From assembly GCF_025200925.1 (NCBI RefSeq), contig NZ_CP104174.1, positions 3,224,001 through 3,288,000 on the forward strand: DNA of 64,000 bases, in the 5' to 3' direction. Position 1 is the stretch's first letter. The number at the start of each line of letters is the position of its first letter. The notes beneath the pieces are model-generated. The model saw nothing but the letters and a program-made list of their open reading frames with translations. It was not told where the DNA came from and ran no database searches. The stretch is from Bradyrhizobium sp. CB1015. GTDB lineage: Bacteria; Pseudomonadota; Alphaproteobacteria; Rhizobiales; Xanthobacteraceae. Position numbers and translations under genes: made by a program. Of the stretch, positions 8,621-17,422 are shown piece by piece.

Positions 8621-9811
8621 ATGAACAAGCCCGTCCAACCCATGTCCTCCCTATCGTTGAAGCTGCCGAAGGCCGATCGCTCGATCGAGACTTACCGTCT
8701 CTCGGCCTCGCGTACGTTCCCCGCCAAGCTCGAAGGGCCGCTGAACCGCATCGCCTTCTCGGCCGTTCATACCGTGGCCGATCCCTTCGCCGACAACGAT
8801 CCCTGGCTGTCGGTCGCGGTCGACTGGGACAAGACCATCGCCTTCCGCGAGCACGTCTGGGACCTCGGTCTCGGCGTTGCCGAGGCCATGGACACCGCGC
8901 AGCGCGGCATGGGGTTGGACTGGCCGACCTCGCTGGAGCTGATCACGCGCTCGGTCGCCGCCGCCAAGCGCCGCAACGCGCTGGTGTTCTCCGGTGCGGG
9001 CACCGATCATCTCGCAGTGGAGAACGCCAGGAGCCTCGACGACGTCATCCGCGCCTACGAAGAGCAGATCTCGGCAGTCGAGAAGGTCGGCGGCCGCATC
9101 ATCCTGATGGCCTCGCGCGCCCTGGCAAAGCTCGGTCGCAACGCCGACGATTACGCCAAGGTCTATGACCGCGTGCTCTCGCAGGTCCGTGAGCCCGTCA
9201 TCATCCACTGGCTCGGCGACATGTTCGATCCGGCGCTGACGGGCTATTGGGGCACCAAGGATCTCGACAAGGCGATGGACATTGCCGTCGCCATCATTAA
9301 CAGCAAGGCGGCCAAGGTCGACGGCGTCAAGGTCTCGCTGCTCGACAAGCAGCGCGAGATCGACATGCGCCGGCGCCTCGACAAGCGCATCAAGATGTAC
9401 ACCGGCGATGATTTCAACTACGCGGAGCTGATCGCTGGCGACGAACAGGGCTTTTCACACGCGCTGCTCGGTATCTTCGATGCGATCGCGCCGGCGGCGT
9501 CCTACGCGCTGTCGCGGCTCGCCGCAGGCGACGAGGCCGGCTTCCACGACGTGCTGGGGCCGACGGTGCCGCTGTCGCGTCACATCTTCAAGGCGCCGAC
9601 GCGGTTCTACAAGACCGGCGTCGTGTTCATGGCCTATCTCAACGGACACCAGGATCACTTCACCATGGTCGGGGGACAGGAGAGTGCGCGCTCGACGCTG
9701 CATCTCGCCGAGCTGTTCCGTCTGGCCGACAAGGCCGGCCTGCTCGCCAACCCTGAACTCGCGACGCAACGGATGAAGACCGTGCTGGCCTCGCATGGAC
9801 TTGAATCCTGA
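8621..9811 (+). CDS. DUF993 family protein (dihydrodipicolinate-synthase-like fold)
   Basis: The 396-residue product matches the DUF993 family in my recollection; the family is thought to adopt a DHDPS-type TIM barrel. Characteristic stretches are VAVDWDKTIAFREHVWDLGLGVAEAMDTAQRG cut short here, VFSGAGTDHL, EPVIIHWLGDMFDPALTGYW and KVDGVKVSLLD. The last resembles a barrel strand bearing the lysine of aldolases. The start is preceded by a strong GAGGAGGG. It lies 10 bases after the dehydrogenase and overlaps the isomerase gene by one base. A retro-aldol or dehydratase step in the same pathway is a reasonable inference, but no activity is shown by sequence. Confidence 0.75.
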   Translation: MNKPVQPMSSLSLKLPKADRSIETYRLSASRTFPAKLEGPLNRIAFSAVHTVADPFADNDPWLSVAVDWDKTIAFREHVWDLGLGVAEAMDTAQRGMGLDWPTSLELITRSVAAAKRRNALVFSGAGTDHLAVENARSLDDVIRAYEEQISAVEKVGGRIILMASRALAKLGRNADDYAKVYDRVLSQVREPVIIHWLGDMFDPALTGYWGTKDLDKAMDIAVAIINSKAAKVDGVKVSLLDKQREIDMRRRLDKRIKMYTGDDFNYAELIAGDEQGFSHALLGIFDAIAPAASYALSRLAAGDEAGFHDVLGPTVPLSRHIFKAPTRFYKTGVVFMAYLNGHQDHFTMVGGQESARSTLHLAELFRLADKAGLLANPELATQRMKTVLASHGLES

Positions 9812-10674
9812 TGCGCGATTTTTCGTCCGACCATCGCTGGCTGTCGCTGAACACGGCGACCGTCCGCAAGCAGGGTGACCTCGTCGCCATCATCGACGCC
9901 TGTGCGAAACACGGCGTCCGCGCGATCGATCCCTGGCGCGACCAGGTCGCGACCGTCGGTCTCGACCGCGCCGCACGCGCGGTGCGCGAGGCCGGCCTCG
10001 ATCTTTCAGGCTATTGCCGCGGCGGCATGTTCACCTCGGATGCCTCGCGCCGGGGCGAGGTGCGCGACGACAACCTCCGCTGCGTCGACGAGGCCAAGGC
10101 GCTGGGGGCGCCCTGCATCGTTCTCGTCGTCGGCGGCCTGCCGCAATATTCGCGGCCGGGCAGCGAGGCTTCGAAGGATCTTGGGGCAGCGCGCGGGCAG
10201 GTCGAGGAAGCGCTTGCCGACATGCTCGACTACGCGAGGCAAGCCAAGCTGCCGCTGGCGATCGAGCCGCTGCATCCGGCTTATGCCGCCGACCGCGCCT
10301 GCGTGAACACGACAAAGCAGGCGCTCGATATCTGCGACCGGCTCGACCCCGGCCGCACCGGCATGCTCGGCGTTGCGCTCGACGTCTATCACATTTGGTG
10401 GGATCCGGAGCTGATGGGCCAGATCGCGCGCGCCGGCCGGGATCGCCTGCTCGCGTTCCACGTCTGCGACTGGCTGGTGCCGACCAAGGACATTCTCAAC
10501 GACCGCGGCATGATGGGCGACGGCGTCATCGACATCAAATCGGTGCGTCGGGCCGTCGAAGCGCAGGGTTATGCCGGTTACTCGGAAATCGAGATTTTTT
10601 CGAATGATTGGTGGGACAAGCCGATGGATGAGGTGCTTCGCACCTGCATCGCGCGTCACCGGACGGTGGTTTAG
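9811..10674 (+). CDS. sugar phosphate isomerase/epimerase (xylose-isomerase-like TIM barrel)
   Basis: The 287-residue product belongs to the AP-endonuclease-2/xylose isomerase-like barrel family. Metal-ligand strands are visible as LAIEPLHP, VALDVYHIWWD, LLAFHVCDWLVP and the C-terminal GYSEIEIFSNDWW. It probably isomerises or epimerises a keto-sugar intermediate. The ATG shares a base with the DUF993 stop (TGATG), so it is translationally coupled and is the last gene of the cassette. A degenerate copy of its last 30 codons lies at 12447. Confidence 0.87.
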   Translation: MRDFSSDHRWLSLNTATVRKQGDLVAIIDACAKHGVRAIDPWRDQVATVGLDRAARAVREAGLDLSGYCRGGMFTSDASRRGEVRDDNLRCVDEAKALGAPCIVLVVGGLPQYSRPGSEASKDLGAARGQVEEALADMLDYARQAKLPLAIEPLHPAYAADRACVNTTKQALDICDRLDPGRTGMLGVALDVYHIWWDPELMGQIARAGRDRLLAFHVCDWLVPTKDILNDRGMMGDGVIDIKSVRRAVEAQGYAGYSEIEIFSNDWWDKPMDEVLRTCIARHRTVV

Positions 10675-10710
10675 AACACGATGAAATTGGCTTTGGTCGG
10701 CTGTCTGTCG

Positions 10711-10805
10711 TCCCCCCTCCCCAACTCCTCCCCGACGGGGAGAGGTCGGATTGCGCCTGGCGATGCGAAGCATCGTCCAGTGCAATCCGGGCGAGGGGCG
10801 CGGCA
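10711..10805. repeat. dispersed hairpin element, family C copy 2
   Basis: A CTCCCCGACGGGGAG hairpin is followed by a longer nested hairpin: CGGATTGC pairs with GCAATCCG and CTGGCGATGC pairs with GCATCGTCCAG. It lies between the convergent ends of the isomerase gene and the flavoenzyme gene. Nothing else is recognisable in the 255-base gap. Confidence 0.65.
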
Positions 10806-10929
10806 CTGAGCGAGACCGATCGCGTGATCCGCGATGAATGGGGGATAGAGCGCTCCCTCGATCCTCGATGCGGGAGAGCGCTCCGACAGGTCATTGGGCG
10901 CGACTGAACCGTGCAGCAGGTATGATCGT

Positions 10930-12315
10930 CTACGAGTGCAGCGGCCTGATGTTCTGGTTCATGTGGAAGAAGTTCGTCGGATCGTACTTGGCCTTCAAGG
11001 CGGCGAGGCGGTCGTAGTTGTCGCCGTAAGTGGCCCTAAGTCTGCTGTCGTCTCCATCCTCCATCATGAAATTCACATAGCCGCCGTCGGCCGAGTAAGG
11101 ATGCACGGCCTCCCAATAGTCCTTGGTCCAGCGTGTGATTTCGCCTGCTTTTTGCGGATTGGGATCGATGCCGGCGATGACCATCGACCAGATCGCGTCG
11201 CGCGTGTTCCAGGCGGTGTCGCTCTTGCCGACGCGATGGACGGCGCCATCGATCGGATAGAGATGCATGAGCGACAGCGCGCTCGGTGCTTTGCGGGCCT
11301 GCGCGATATGGGCGTCAATTGCTTCGTCGGTCAGCTCTTTCACGAAATCGCCGCGCCAGTACCACTGCAGACCTTTCGGGAAGAACGGATCGAACATGGA
11401 CTGGAGCGCCGGATAGGGCATTTCGCCCATCCAATTGAAGAGCGGCGAGGGCAGCTCACCGAGCAAACCCGCCATGACCGCCTTGCCGTCTTCTGTCGGA
11501 CCATTGTAGCAGGCAATGATGGCGCAGGCACGCTTGCCCTGATGATCCGGCGGGAACGGGTCCATCGGCGGAACGGTCTTCAAGCCGACAAAGGCCCCGA
11601 GCTCCTCGGGAGCGCTGCGGAGGAAATCCCTGTACTTCTGCATCACGGTCCGGGCATTTTCGAGATCCCAGAAGATCGGACCGGCATATACCATCTTCAC
11701 AGGATGAGCCTGGAACAGGAAGCTCGTGACGATGCCGAAATTGCCGCCGCCCCCGCGCAGGCCCCAATAAAGGTCGGCGTTCTCCGACTTGTTGGCGGTG
11801 ACGATGCGTCCATCGGCGAGCACGACATCAGCCTCAAGAAGATTGTCGATGGTGAGGCCATGCTTGCGGGTGAGATATCCTGTGCCGCCGCCGAGCGTAA
11901 GGCCGGCGATCCCAGTGGTCGATACAATGCCGGCCGGCACGGCAAGCCCGTAGATATGAGTGGCGTGGTCGACATCGCCTTGCGAGCAGCCGGGACCGAC
12001 GCGGACGGTACGAGCGCCGGGATCGACCCGCACGCCTTTCATCATCGACATGTCGATCATCAGTCCGTCTTCGACACTGCTGAGGCCCGGCCCATTGTGG
12101 CCGCCTCCGCGGATCGCGACCTGGAGATCATTGTCCCTTGCAAAATTGACCGCTGCGACGACGTCGGCGACGTCGGCGCATCGCGCGATCATCATTGGAC
12201 TCTTGTCGATCATTCCGTTGTAGAGGCTGCGCACGGCGTCATAGTCGGCATCCATTCGCCTGATAACCGGGCCGCGCATATTGCCGATGAAGGTTTCGGT
12301 GGCCATGCTCTGCAT
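10930..12315 (-). CDS. FAD-linked oxidoreductase with berberine-bridge-type C terminus
   Basis: The 461-residue product is a vanillyl-alcohol-oxidase/PCMH-fold flavoenzyme. The FAD-binding domain contains AIRGGGHNGPG, whose His73 is the usual site of covalent FAD attachment, then GLTLGGGTGYL and WGLRGGGGNFGIVTSF. The C terminus YDPTNFFHMNQNI is the BBE motif. The cysteine that makes a second covalent link in bicovalent members is not seen (GLAVPAG at the expected place). The start is the ATG five bases from AGGAGG; a second in-frame ATG follows three codons later. Members oxidise alcohols, sugars or alkaloids with oxygen. It stands alone on this strand. Confidence 0.88.
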   Translation of the reverse strand: MQSMATETFIGNMRGPVIRRMDADYDAVRSLYNGMIDKSPMMIARCADVADVVAAVNFARDNDLQVAIRGGGHNGPGLSSVEDGLMIDMSMMKGVRVDPGARTVRVGPGCSQGDVDHATHIYGLAVPAGIVSTTGIAGLTLGGGTGYLTRKHGLTIDNLLEADVVLADGRIVTANKSENADLYWGLRGGGGNFGIVTSFLFQAHPVKMVYAGPIFWDLENARTVMQKYRDFLRSAPEELGAFVGLKTVPPMDPFPPDHQGKRACAIIACYNGPTEDGKAVMAGLLGELPSPLFNWMGEMPYPALQSMFDPFFPKGLQWYWRGDFVKELTDEAIDAHIAQARKAPSALSLMHLYPIDGAVHRVGKSDTAWNTRDAIWSMVIAGIDPNPQKAGEITRWTKDYWEAVHPYSADGGYVNFMMEDGDDSRLRATYGDNYDRLAALKAKYDPTNFFHMNQNIRPLHS

Positions 12316-12446
12316 GATGTCCTCCTATTCCACCCATGATCGGTCATTGGGGCGGAGGTCACTCGCAGGGCTCCTCGAGCGTTCTCCGCCCGTTATGAAA
12401 GGATAGATCAAGCGCAACGCGATAGCCATCGCAAATCGACCACGCG

Positions 12447-12546
12447 TATGCCTCTATTCGAAGATTCGATCTTCTCCAACGACTGGTGGGCAAGCCGCTG
12501 AACGGGGTCCTGCGCACCTGCATCGAACGGTACAGGAAGGTGGTGA
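12447..12546 (+). pseudogene. remnant of a sugar-phosphate isomerase/epimerase 3' end
   Basis: Translated with frame changes, this stretch reads IFSNDWW and, after loss of one base, KPLNGVLRTCIERYRKVV. It matches the C terminus of the intact isomerase upstream (IFSNDWWDKPMDEVLRTCIARHRTVV cut here to the shared blocks SNDWW, KP, VLRTCI and VV). The DNA differs at many third positions, so this is a diverged paralogue and not a recent copy. No more of the gene is recognisable on the 5' side. It has no start or ribosome site and is not expected to be translated. Confidence 0.75.
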
Positions 12547-13122
12547 ACCCCCCGCTTTCGCCGGTAGACGGAATTGGTTGGACGTGCTCTCCGCTCGACC
12601 CCGGTTGCGAACGCCCCATTGCGAGCCAGAACACAGGCGAAGCCGCGATCAGGTGGGAGTACCACCAATGATGTAGTGGACTGCTTCAGCTTTCAGGCGG
12701 AATATCATCCCGATGCCGCTGCCTCGCCACAGTCTGTGCCAGATCGGATGCGGTAATCAGTGGCATCAACGATCGGCAGGCACGGCGGATGTACCCATGC
12801 CTGCTGATCTTGAATGGCCCCGACGTGCAACCGTCGGGGCCAATTGTCGTGATCGGCGTGACAAGGCCGGCGAGCTTTGCCGAAGGCACCGGCGTGCTTT
12901 ATCGCCGCGAAGACCGCCAGGGACGATCCTGCAATTCAATTGCGTCGGGCCAAACCAGTTTTGCACTAAGTTCGCCGGGCCCGGCCGCGCGGTGAAAAGT
13001 CAGACGATTGCGCTGTCATCGATTTACCGTCGAATCCCGGACTATCACTCGTCAATTCGATCTGCGAAGCTGTGACAACACAAATGCGCTTGCAGACAAG
13101 CGGGCGTGAAGGGAGGTTCGCA
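12547..13122. other. intergenic stretch without a recognisable gene
   Basis: Short open frames exist on both strands, but none has a ribosome site or a recognisable product. The composition looks less GC-rich than the neighbouring operons. With the isomerase remnant just before it, this looks like decayed sequence. Confidence 0.5.
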
Positions 13123-13359
13123 GTGGATAGAGTGCGACGCTTGCGTGCGATGAGCTCACTGTGCCGCCAACAGGCCGCGTACAACAGCATGAACAAATGG
13201 AAGCTGCTGGCTAAAGCAGAATACTGGGATCATCTGGCTGAACTTGCATTGTCTTCTCACTTCCAACAATGCAACGCCGTTGTCTCGAATGAGGCCGAGC
13301 AGTCTCAATCGATCACAAACGCGAGTGATGCTGGGTCGACGACGATTTCCGCCGCGTGA
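13123..13359 (+). CDS. small hypothetical protein, rhizobial RLRAMxSLCRQQAAY type
   Basis: A GTG start six bases after a strong GGGAGG gives a 78-residue protein. It begins (M)DRVRRLRAMSSLCRQQAAY and continues with KWKLLAKAEYWDHLAELAL. It looks like a helical, soluble small protein with no signal peptide or membrane segment. The block LCRQQAAY...LLAxAExWxHLAE is one I recall in hypothetical proteins of Bradyrhizobium and relatives. The frame is open 17 codons upstream to an ATG at 13072, but that start has no ribosome site. Function is unknown. Confidence 0.6.
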   Translation: MDRVRRLRAMSSLCRQQAAYNSMNKWKLLAKAEYWDHLAELALSSHFQQCNAVVSNEAEQSQSITNASDAGSTTISAA

Positions 13360-13544
13360 GGTCAGAAAGGCCGTGTACTCATGAGAGGAAGATCGGCTCT
13401 GAGTGCTGATCGTCCAGAGTATGACTGCTCGTGACCCCACATCGGAGTTGACCCGTGTTCAGTTCCAATAGCGCAAGGAGAGGGTTGCCATGTCACCCGA
13501 GTGCTTGCTGTACGGCAACGTCTGAAGTTTGGAAAAGCGCGCGA

Positions 13545-16500
13545 TCATGGTCGGGTCAGCTCCTCCATGAGCGCCTTGGCGGAACGAAGGTCCGGCGTTT
13601 CGAAGCCTTCCGTGAACCAGCTGTAAACCGAGCCAAGAAGGCACCGCGCGTCGGCCGTCCTGCCCTGGTCGCGCCAAAGCCGAGCCAAACTCATTGCGGC
13701 ACGTAATTCAAAGGACTTTGCGCTCTGGCTTCGGGCGACCTTGAGTGCAGTTTGCAAATACCCCTCGACCTCGTCAGCTGGAGCACCACGAAAGCGGTGC
13801 AGTTCACCGTCCATGCATGCAAGTTCTGCCTCCCACATATGCTCGTCGCTGCGCGCGGCAAGGGCCTTTGCTTCGGCAAGGCTAGCGACGCCGTTGTCGT
13901 AGTCACCCAAGTGGAGGTAGGTGGCCGCGAGCATCCACAAGTACCGAACCTGGTACCAACTGGCCCCCAGCCTGTTCCGCTCGTTCAGACTGAGCCGCAT
14001 GAGCGCCAGGCCGGCCTCCACGTTGCCCTCTTGCGCCATTGCCCAGCCCCGCAGGATGAGGCCGCTCACGCGCCAATAGTTCAAGCTGTTCTGGTCGGCG
14101 AGATGGATGATGGCGTCGGCGTGCGCATGTACGGCCGCCACGTTTCCCATTAGCTCCGCAGGGGCCGCCTCGCCATAGACCTGCACATGCGCGGTAAGGT
14201 TCGTCTGATTCAATTCCATCGCGTATTGAGATGCGGCACGGCTAGTCCGCTGAGCCTGTTCGGGGTAACCAAGAATCCAAAGCACAATCGCCAAGTAGGG
14301 TAGCGCCGAGGCCTTCGGGTCATGTACGTAGTGCACAGGCGGCGGCCGATGCTCCTCTGGCTGATAGCGACTCAAGATCGTTTCGAACTCCGAGCGTGCG
14401 GTCAGAAAATCACCGGCATGCATTGCGGTGAGCGCGGCCAGACGATGCGCAGCCAATTCCAGTGCTGTGTGCCCGGTGCGCTCGGCGGCGCGCTGCGCTT
14501 CGGCAACGAGGCTCTGCATGGCAGCAAAGTCGCCGCGCACGAAGTGGAAAATGAACTTGCCGCTAAGGGTGGAAAACAAGGCATCCGTGTCGTCGAGCTC
14601 ATAGCAGAGCGCATGAGCCCTGCTGAAGGCTGTGCCAAGCTGCGGAGCCGTGTATCCGTGAATGGCAATCAGTGGACCTCCGATTGCTGTTTGCAGAGCG
14701 AGTTCCTGGCGATCGCGCTCCGGCCCTTGTGGATTGGACTTGAGTGCCTCCAGTCCCCTTGTGAGATGAGTGATCGCTTCGAGATTGGCGGAACGCGCAG
14801 CCGCGATACGGCCGGCCCGCAGCCAATAGTCCACCGCCTTTCCTGCCAGTCCACCCTCGGTGAGATGCAGAGCGATCGTCTCCGGCTCCGCCTCCGCACG
14901 GGCAGGGTAATGTTGTTCGAGAGCTGCAGCTATGCGGGCATGGATCTGCTGCCGCTTGCTCCTTAGGAGGCTCTCGTGCGCGATGTCCTGCACCAGCGCA
15001 TGTTTGAAGCTGTAGCCAACATTCGGAGGTACGCCACGACGGAATATCAGTTCCGCGGCCAATAGATCATTGAGAGCATGCTGGAGCGCGTGCTCGTCGA
15101 TCGCCGTTACAAGGCGCAGAAGATCGTGTCCGAATTCGCGTCCGATGCAAGCTGCAATCTGGGCAACTTCCTTTACCGGCGCCAATCGATCAAGGCGGGC
15201 CATCAAGGAGTCCTGCAGCGTCGTCGGAATCGCCAGCGGCGGCAATGGGCCGATCAACTCATAGCGGCTGCCCCGATCTTTGAGCAGACCGGATTCGACG
15301 ACGGCCTTCGTGAGCTCCTCGACGAACAACGGCACGCCGTCGGTCTTGGCCAAAATCTGCTCAAGCACCTCCTGAGGGAGCATTTTGCCGCCCGTGATCC
15401 GGTCAACGACTGCCGCCCCTTGCCTGCGTCCCAGTCGGCTTAGAAAGAGCGCTGTCACGTGTCCATGACCCGTCCAGCGCGGAATGAACTCGGGCCGGAA
15501 GGTAACGATCATCAAAATCGGAAGTCGCTGCACCTCGTCGACAAGCCGATCGAGGAGTTCGAGCATAGTAGGGTCTGCCCAATGGACGTCCTCGTAAACG
15601 GCAAGCACTGGCTGTCTTGCCGCTAAGCCTTGTATCTGTTCCAGAAGGGCCTGGAAGGTTCGCTCCTTCTTCTGGTGCGGACTAAGTGCAAGGGGTGGGT
15701 ATCTCTCCCCGGTCGGGATTGCCAAGAGATCCGCGAGGACCGGCGCGCTCTCATGCACATCGTCCGCACCAAGAGCGAGCATGGCCTCGAGTTTATCGAG
15801 CTGTTCGTCGGAAGCGTCCTCCCGCCGTATTGCCGCTGCCCGTTCAAGGAGGCCAACGACGGGATACAAGGCGGTGTTGGTATGAAATGGTGAACAGAAA
15901 TGGCTCAGCGGCGTGTGCGGCACACGTGCGACCTGGTCGCGTAAGGCTCGCACGAGCCGCGACTTGCCAATGCCGGCTTCGCCGCCGAGCAGGACGATCT
16001 GTCCTTCCCGCTCTTTAGCCCGCTCCCAGCGATCCAAGAGCAATGCGAGTTCTTCATTCCGTCCGACCAGTGCGGTCGTTGCCATGCCATGCTGGGCCTC
16101 GAACCTGCTCTCTGCTGCGCCTTCACCAACGACAAGCCACGCCTGCACCAGTTCCGGGAAACCCTTGAGAGGCACCGTGCCGAGGTCGTGGTACGTGAAA
16201 GCTTCGCCGAGTAGGCGGCGGGTCGATTCGGCAATCACCACATCACTTGGCTTGGCCAGACCTTGCAATCGGGCGGCTAGGTTTGGTGTTTCGCCGATGA
16301 CTGCGCGCTCGCGAGCCTCTCCCTCGCCAATCAGCTCGCCGACCACGACCAGACCGGTTGCGATGCCGACGCGAGCGGCGAGCGCCGCACCACTCGGTTC
16401 GGTAAGGGATGCGACCGCCTTGGTCACTCGAAGCCCAGCGCGAACGGCGCGCTCCGCCTCATCTTCGTGCGCCCGCGGCCAACCGAAATAGGCGAGAACG

Positions 16501-16916
16501 CCATCGCCCAAGAATTTGGCTATGTGGCCTTCGAATCGGTCGATCTCGCCCACCACGGTGTTATGGTAGGCCTGCAAGAGGTCACGCAGTTCCTCGGGAT
16601 CGCGCCCTGAAGCAAGTGCCGTCGAGCCGACCAGGTCGACGAACATGACTGTGAGCTGCCGACGCTCCGCGTCCGAAGGGATCGATGGCTTCGCGTAGTC
16701 GGCAGGTGCATTGGCCTCGACAGCCACCGGAGCGATCGGCGGAGCGAGTGCATGGATTGCCCTTAGCACAGCCTTGCGCGGACCGAGTGGCAAGCCAAGC
16801 TCCCGCAGGTCGGCTTCGGTCAGTTCTGGCAAAACCTCGGACGTGATTTCAGCGTCACAAAACGTCTTTATGTAGCGCTCCAGCCCGAGACCGCGAAGCC
16901 ATTGCGCGATATCCAC
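13545..16916 (-). CDS. SAM domain - class III nucleotidyl cyclase - AAA ATPase - TPR regulator
   Basis: This very large product (1123 residues) has four parts. Residues 1-57 form a SAM domain (WLRGLGLERYIKTF, LPLGPRKAVLRAI). Residues about 86-255 are a class III cyclase catalytic domain, with metal aspartates at D94 (FVDLVGST) and D138 (KFLGDG) and a late NLAARL. Residues about 285-600 are a STAND-like ATPase with Walker A GGEAGIGKS at 311-319. The rest is helical TPR-type repeat. Such proteins are thought to be signal-regulated adenylate or guanylate cyclases. Translation begins at GTG six bases from AGGAGG. The upstream NTF2-like gene is only 37 bases away and is probably cotranscribed. Confidence 0.9.
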   Translation of the reverse strand: MDIAQWLRGLGLERYIKTFCDAEITSEVLPELTEADLRELGLPLGPRKAVLRAIHALAPPIAPVAVEANAPADYAKPSIPSDAERRQLTVMFVDLVGSTALASGRDPEELRDLLQAYHNTVVGEIDRFEGHIAKFLGDGVLAYFGWPRAHEDEAERAVRAGLRVTKAVASLTEPSGAALAARVGIATGLVVVGELIGEGEARERAVIGETPNLAARLQGLAKPSDVVIAESTRRLLGEAFTYHDLGTVPLKGFPELVQAWLVVGEGAAESRFEAQHGMATTALVGRNEELALLLDRWERAKEREGQIVLLGGEAGIGKSRLVRALRDQVARVPHTPLSHFCSPFHTNTALYPVVGLLERAAAIRREDASDEQLDKLEAMLALGADDVHESAPVLADLLAIPTGERYPPLALSPHQKKERTFQALLEQIQGLAARQPVLAVYEDVHWADPTMLELLDRLVDEVQRLPILMIVTFRPEFIPRWTGHGHVTALFLSRLGRRQGAAVVDRITGGKMLPQEVLEQILAKTDGVPLFVEELTKAVVESGLLKDRGSRYELIGPLPPLAIPTTLQDSLMARLDRLAPVKEVAQIAACIGREFGHDLLRLVTAIDEHALQHALNDLLAAELIFRRGVPPNVGYSFKHALVQDIAHESLLRSKRQQIHARIAAALEQHYPARAEAEPETIALHLTEGGLAGKAVDYWLRAGRIAAARSANLEAITHLTRGLEALKSNPQGPERDRQELALQTAIGGPLIAIHGYTAPQLGTAFSRAHALCYELDDTDALFSTLSGKFIFHFVRGDFAAMQSLVAEAQRAAERTGHTALELAAHRLAALTAMHAGDFLTARSEFETILSRYQPEEHRPPPVHYVHDPKASALPYLAIVLWILGYPEQAQRTSRAASQYAMELNQTNLTAHVQVYGEAAPAELMGNVAAVHAHADAIIHLADQNSLNYWRVSGLILRGWAMAQEGNVEAGLALMRLSLNERNRLGASWYQVRYLWMLAATYLHLGDYDNGVASLAEAKALAARSDEHMWEAELACMDGELHRFRGAPADEVEGYLQTALKVARSQSAKSFELRAAMSLARLWRDQGRTADARCLLGSVYSWFTEGFETPDLRSAKALMEELTRP

Positions 16917-16953
16917 GATAAGCCTCCTCGTGCCGCATCAGGCAACGGTCAGC

Positions 16954-17340
16954 TCAATTGAACGTATGCAACTTCAGCTTCAGCGAACCATCTGCCTGAC
17001 GCTCAAACACGTGGGTTGCTATCCCGCCTGCAGGTTGGCTGGCGCCATCCGCTGTCTTACCGTTGGCGCTCCAATGGGCCGTGCCGTAGACGATCTTCTC
17101 ATCTCCACCGGCGTCTATGACGACTAACCTGTGATCGGTGAATCCGCTTGAAAACAGCCCAGCAAAGAAGCTCTCGATCTCTGTCGGACCGGATATCACT
17201 TGATGCGTCGGCGGCAACAATTTGGCGTCTGACACGTAAGTCGCCGCGATAGCCCTGGCATCTGCTTTGTTGAATGCTGAATCCCACGCGGCGTACGCCG
17301 CAGCAATGTCGTGTTTTATGGAGGAAGCTAATGCTGTCAT
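16954..17340 (-). CDS. SnoaL/DUF4440-like (NTF2-fold) small protein
   Basis: The 128-residue product has the NTF2-like fold seen in SnoaL and SgcJ-type proteins: AAAYAAWDSAFNKADARAIAATYVSDAKLLPP, shown here as its two blocks AWDSAFNKADARAIAATYV and DAKLLPP, then a GPTEIESFFAGL helix and a C-terminal sheet. There is no signal peptide. The fold serves as a binding pocket or isomerase. The start ATG follows GAGGGAGGG. It precedes the giant cyclase gene on the same strand and may be cotranscribed with it. The substrate is unknown. Confidence 0.78.
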   Translation of the reverse strand: MTALASSIKHDIAAAYAAWDSAFNKADARAIAATYVSDAKLLPPTHQVISGPTEIESFFAGLFSSGFTDHRLVVIDAGGDEKIVYGTAHWSANGKTADGASQPAGGIATHVFERQADGSLKLKLHTFN

Positions 17341-17422
17341 GATCCCTCCCTCAAGCTCTGTTTGGAGGTGCAGCCGACCAGGACTTCCGCCGGTCCCGCG
17401 ACGAGGGAACGCGACGCCGCCC

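Noticed and set aside
10894..12339. A 481-codon plus-strand frame opposite the flavoenzyme gene
   Set aside because: The minus-strand protein has GGGHN and the BBE motif and an ideal ribosome site. The shadow has none of these.
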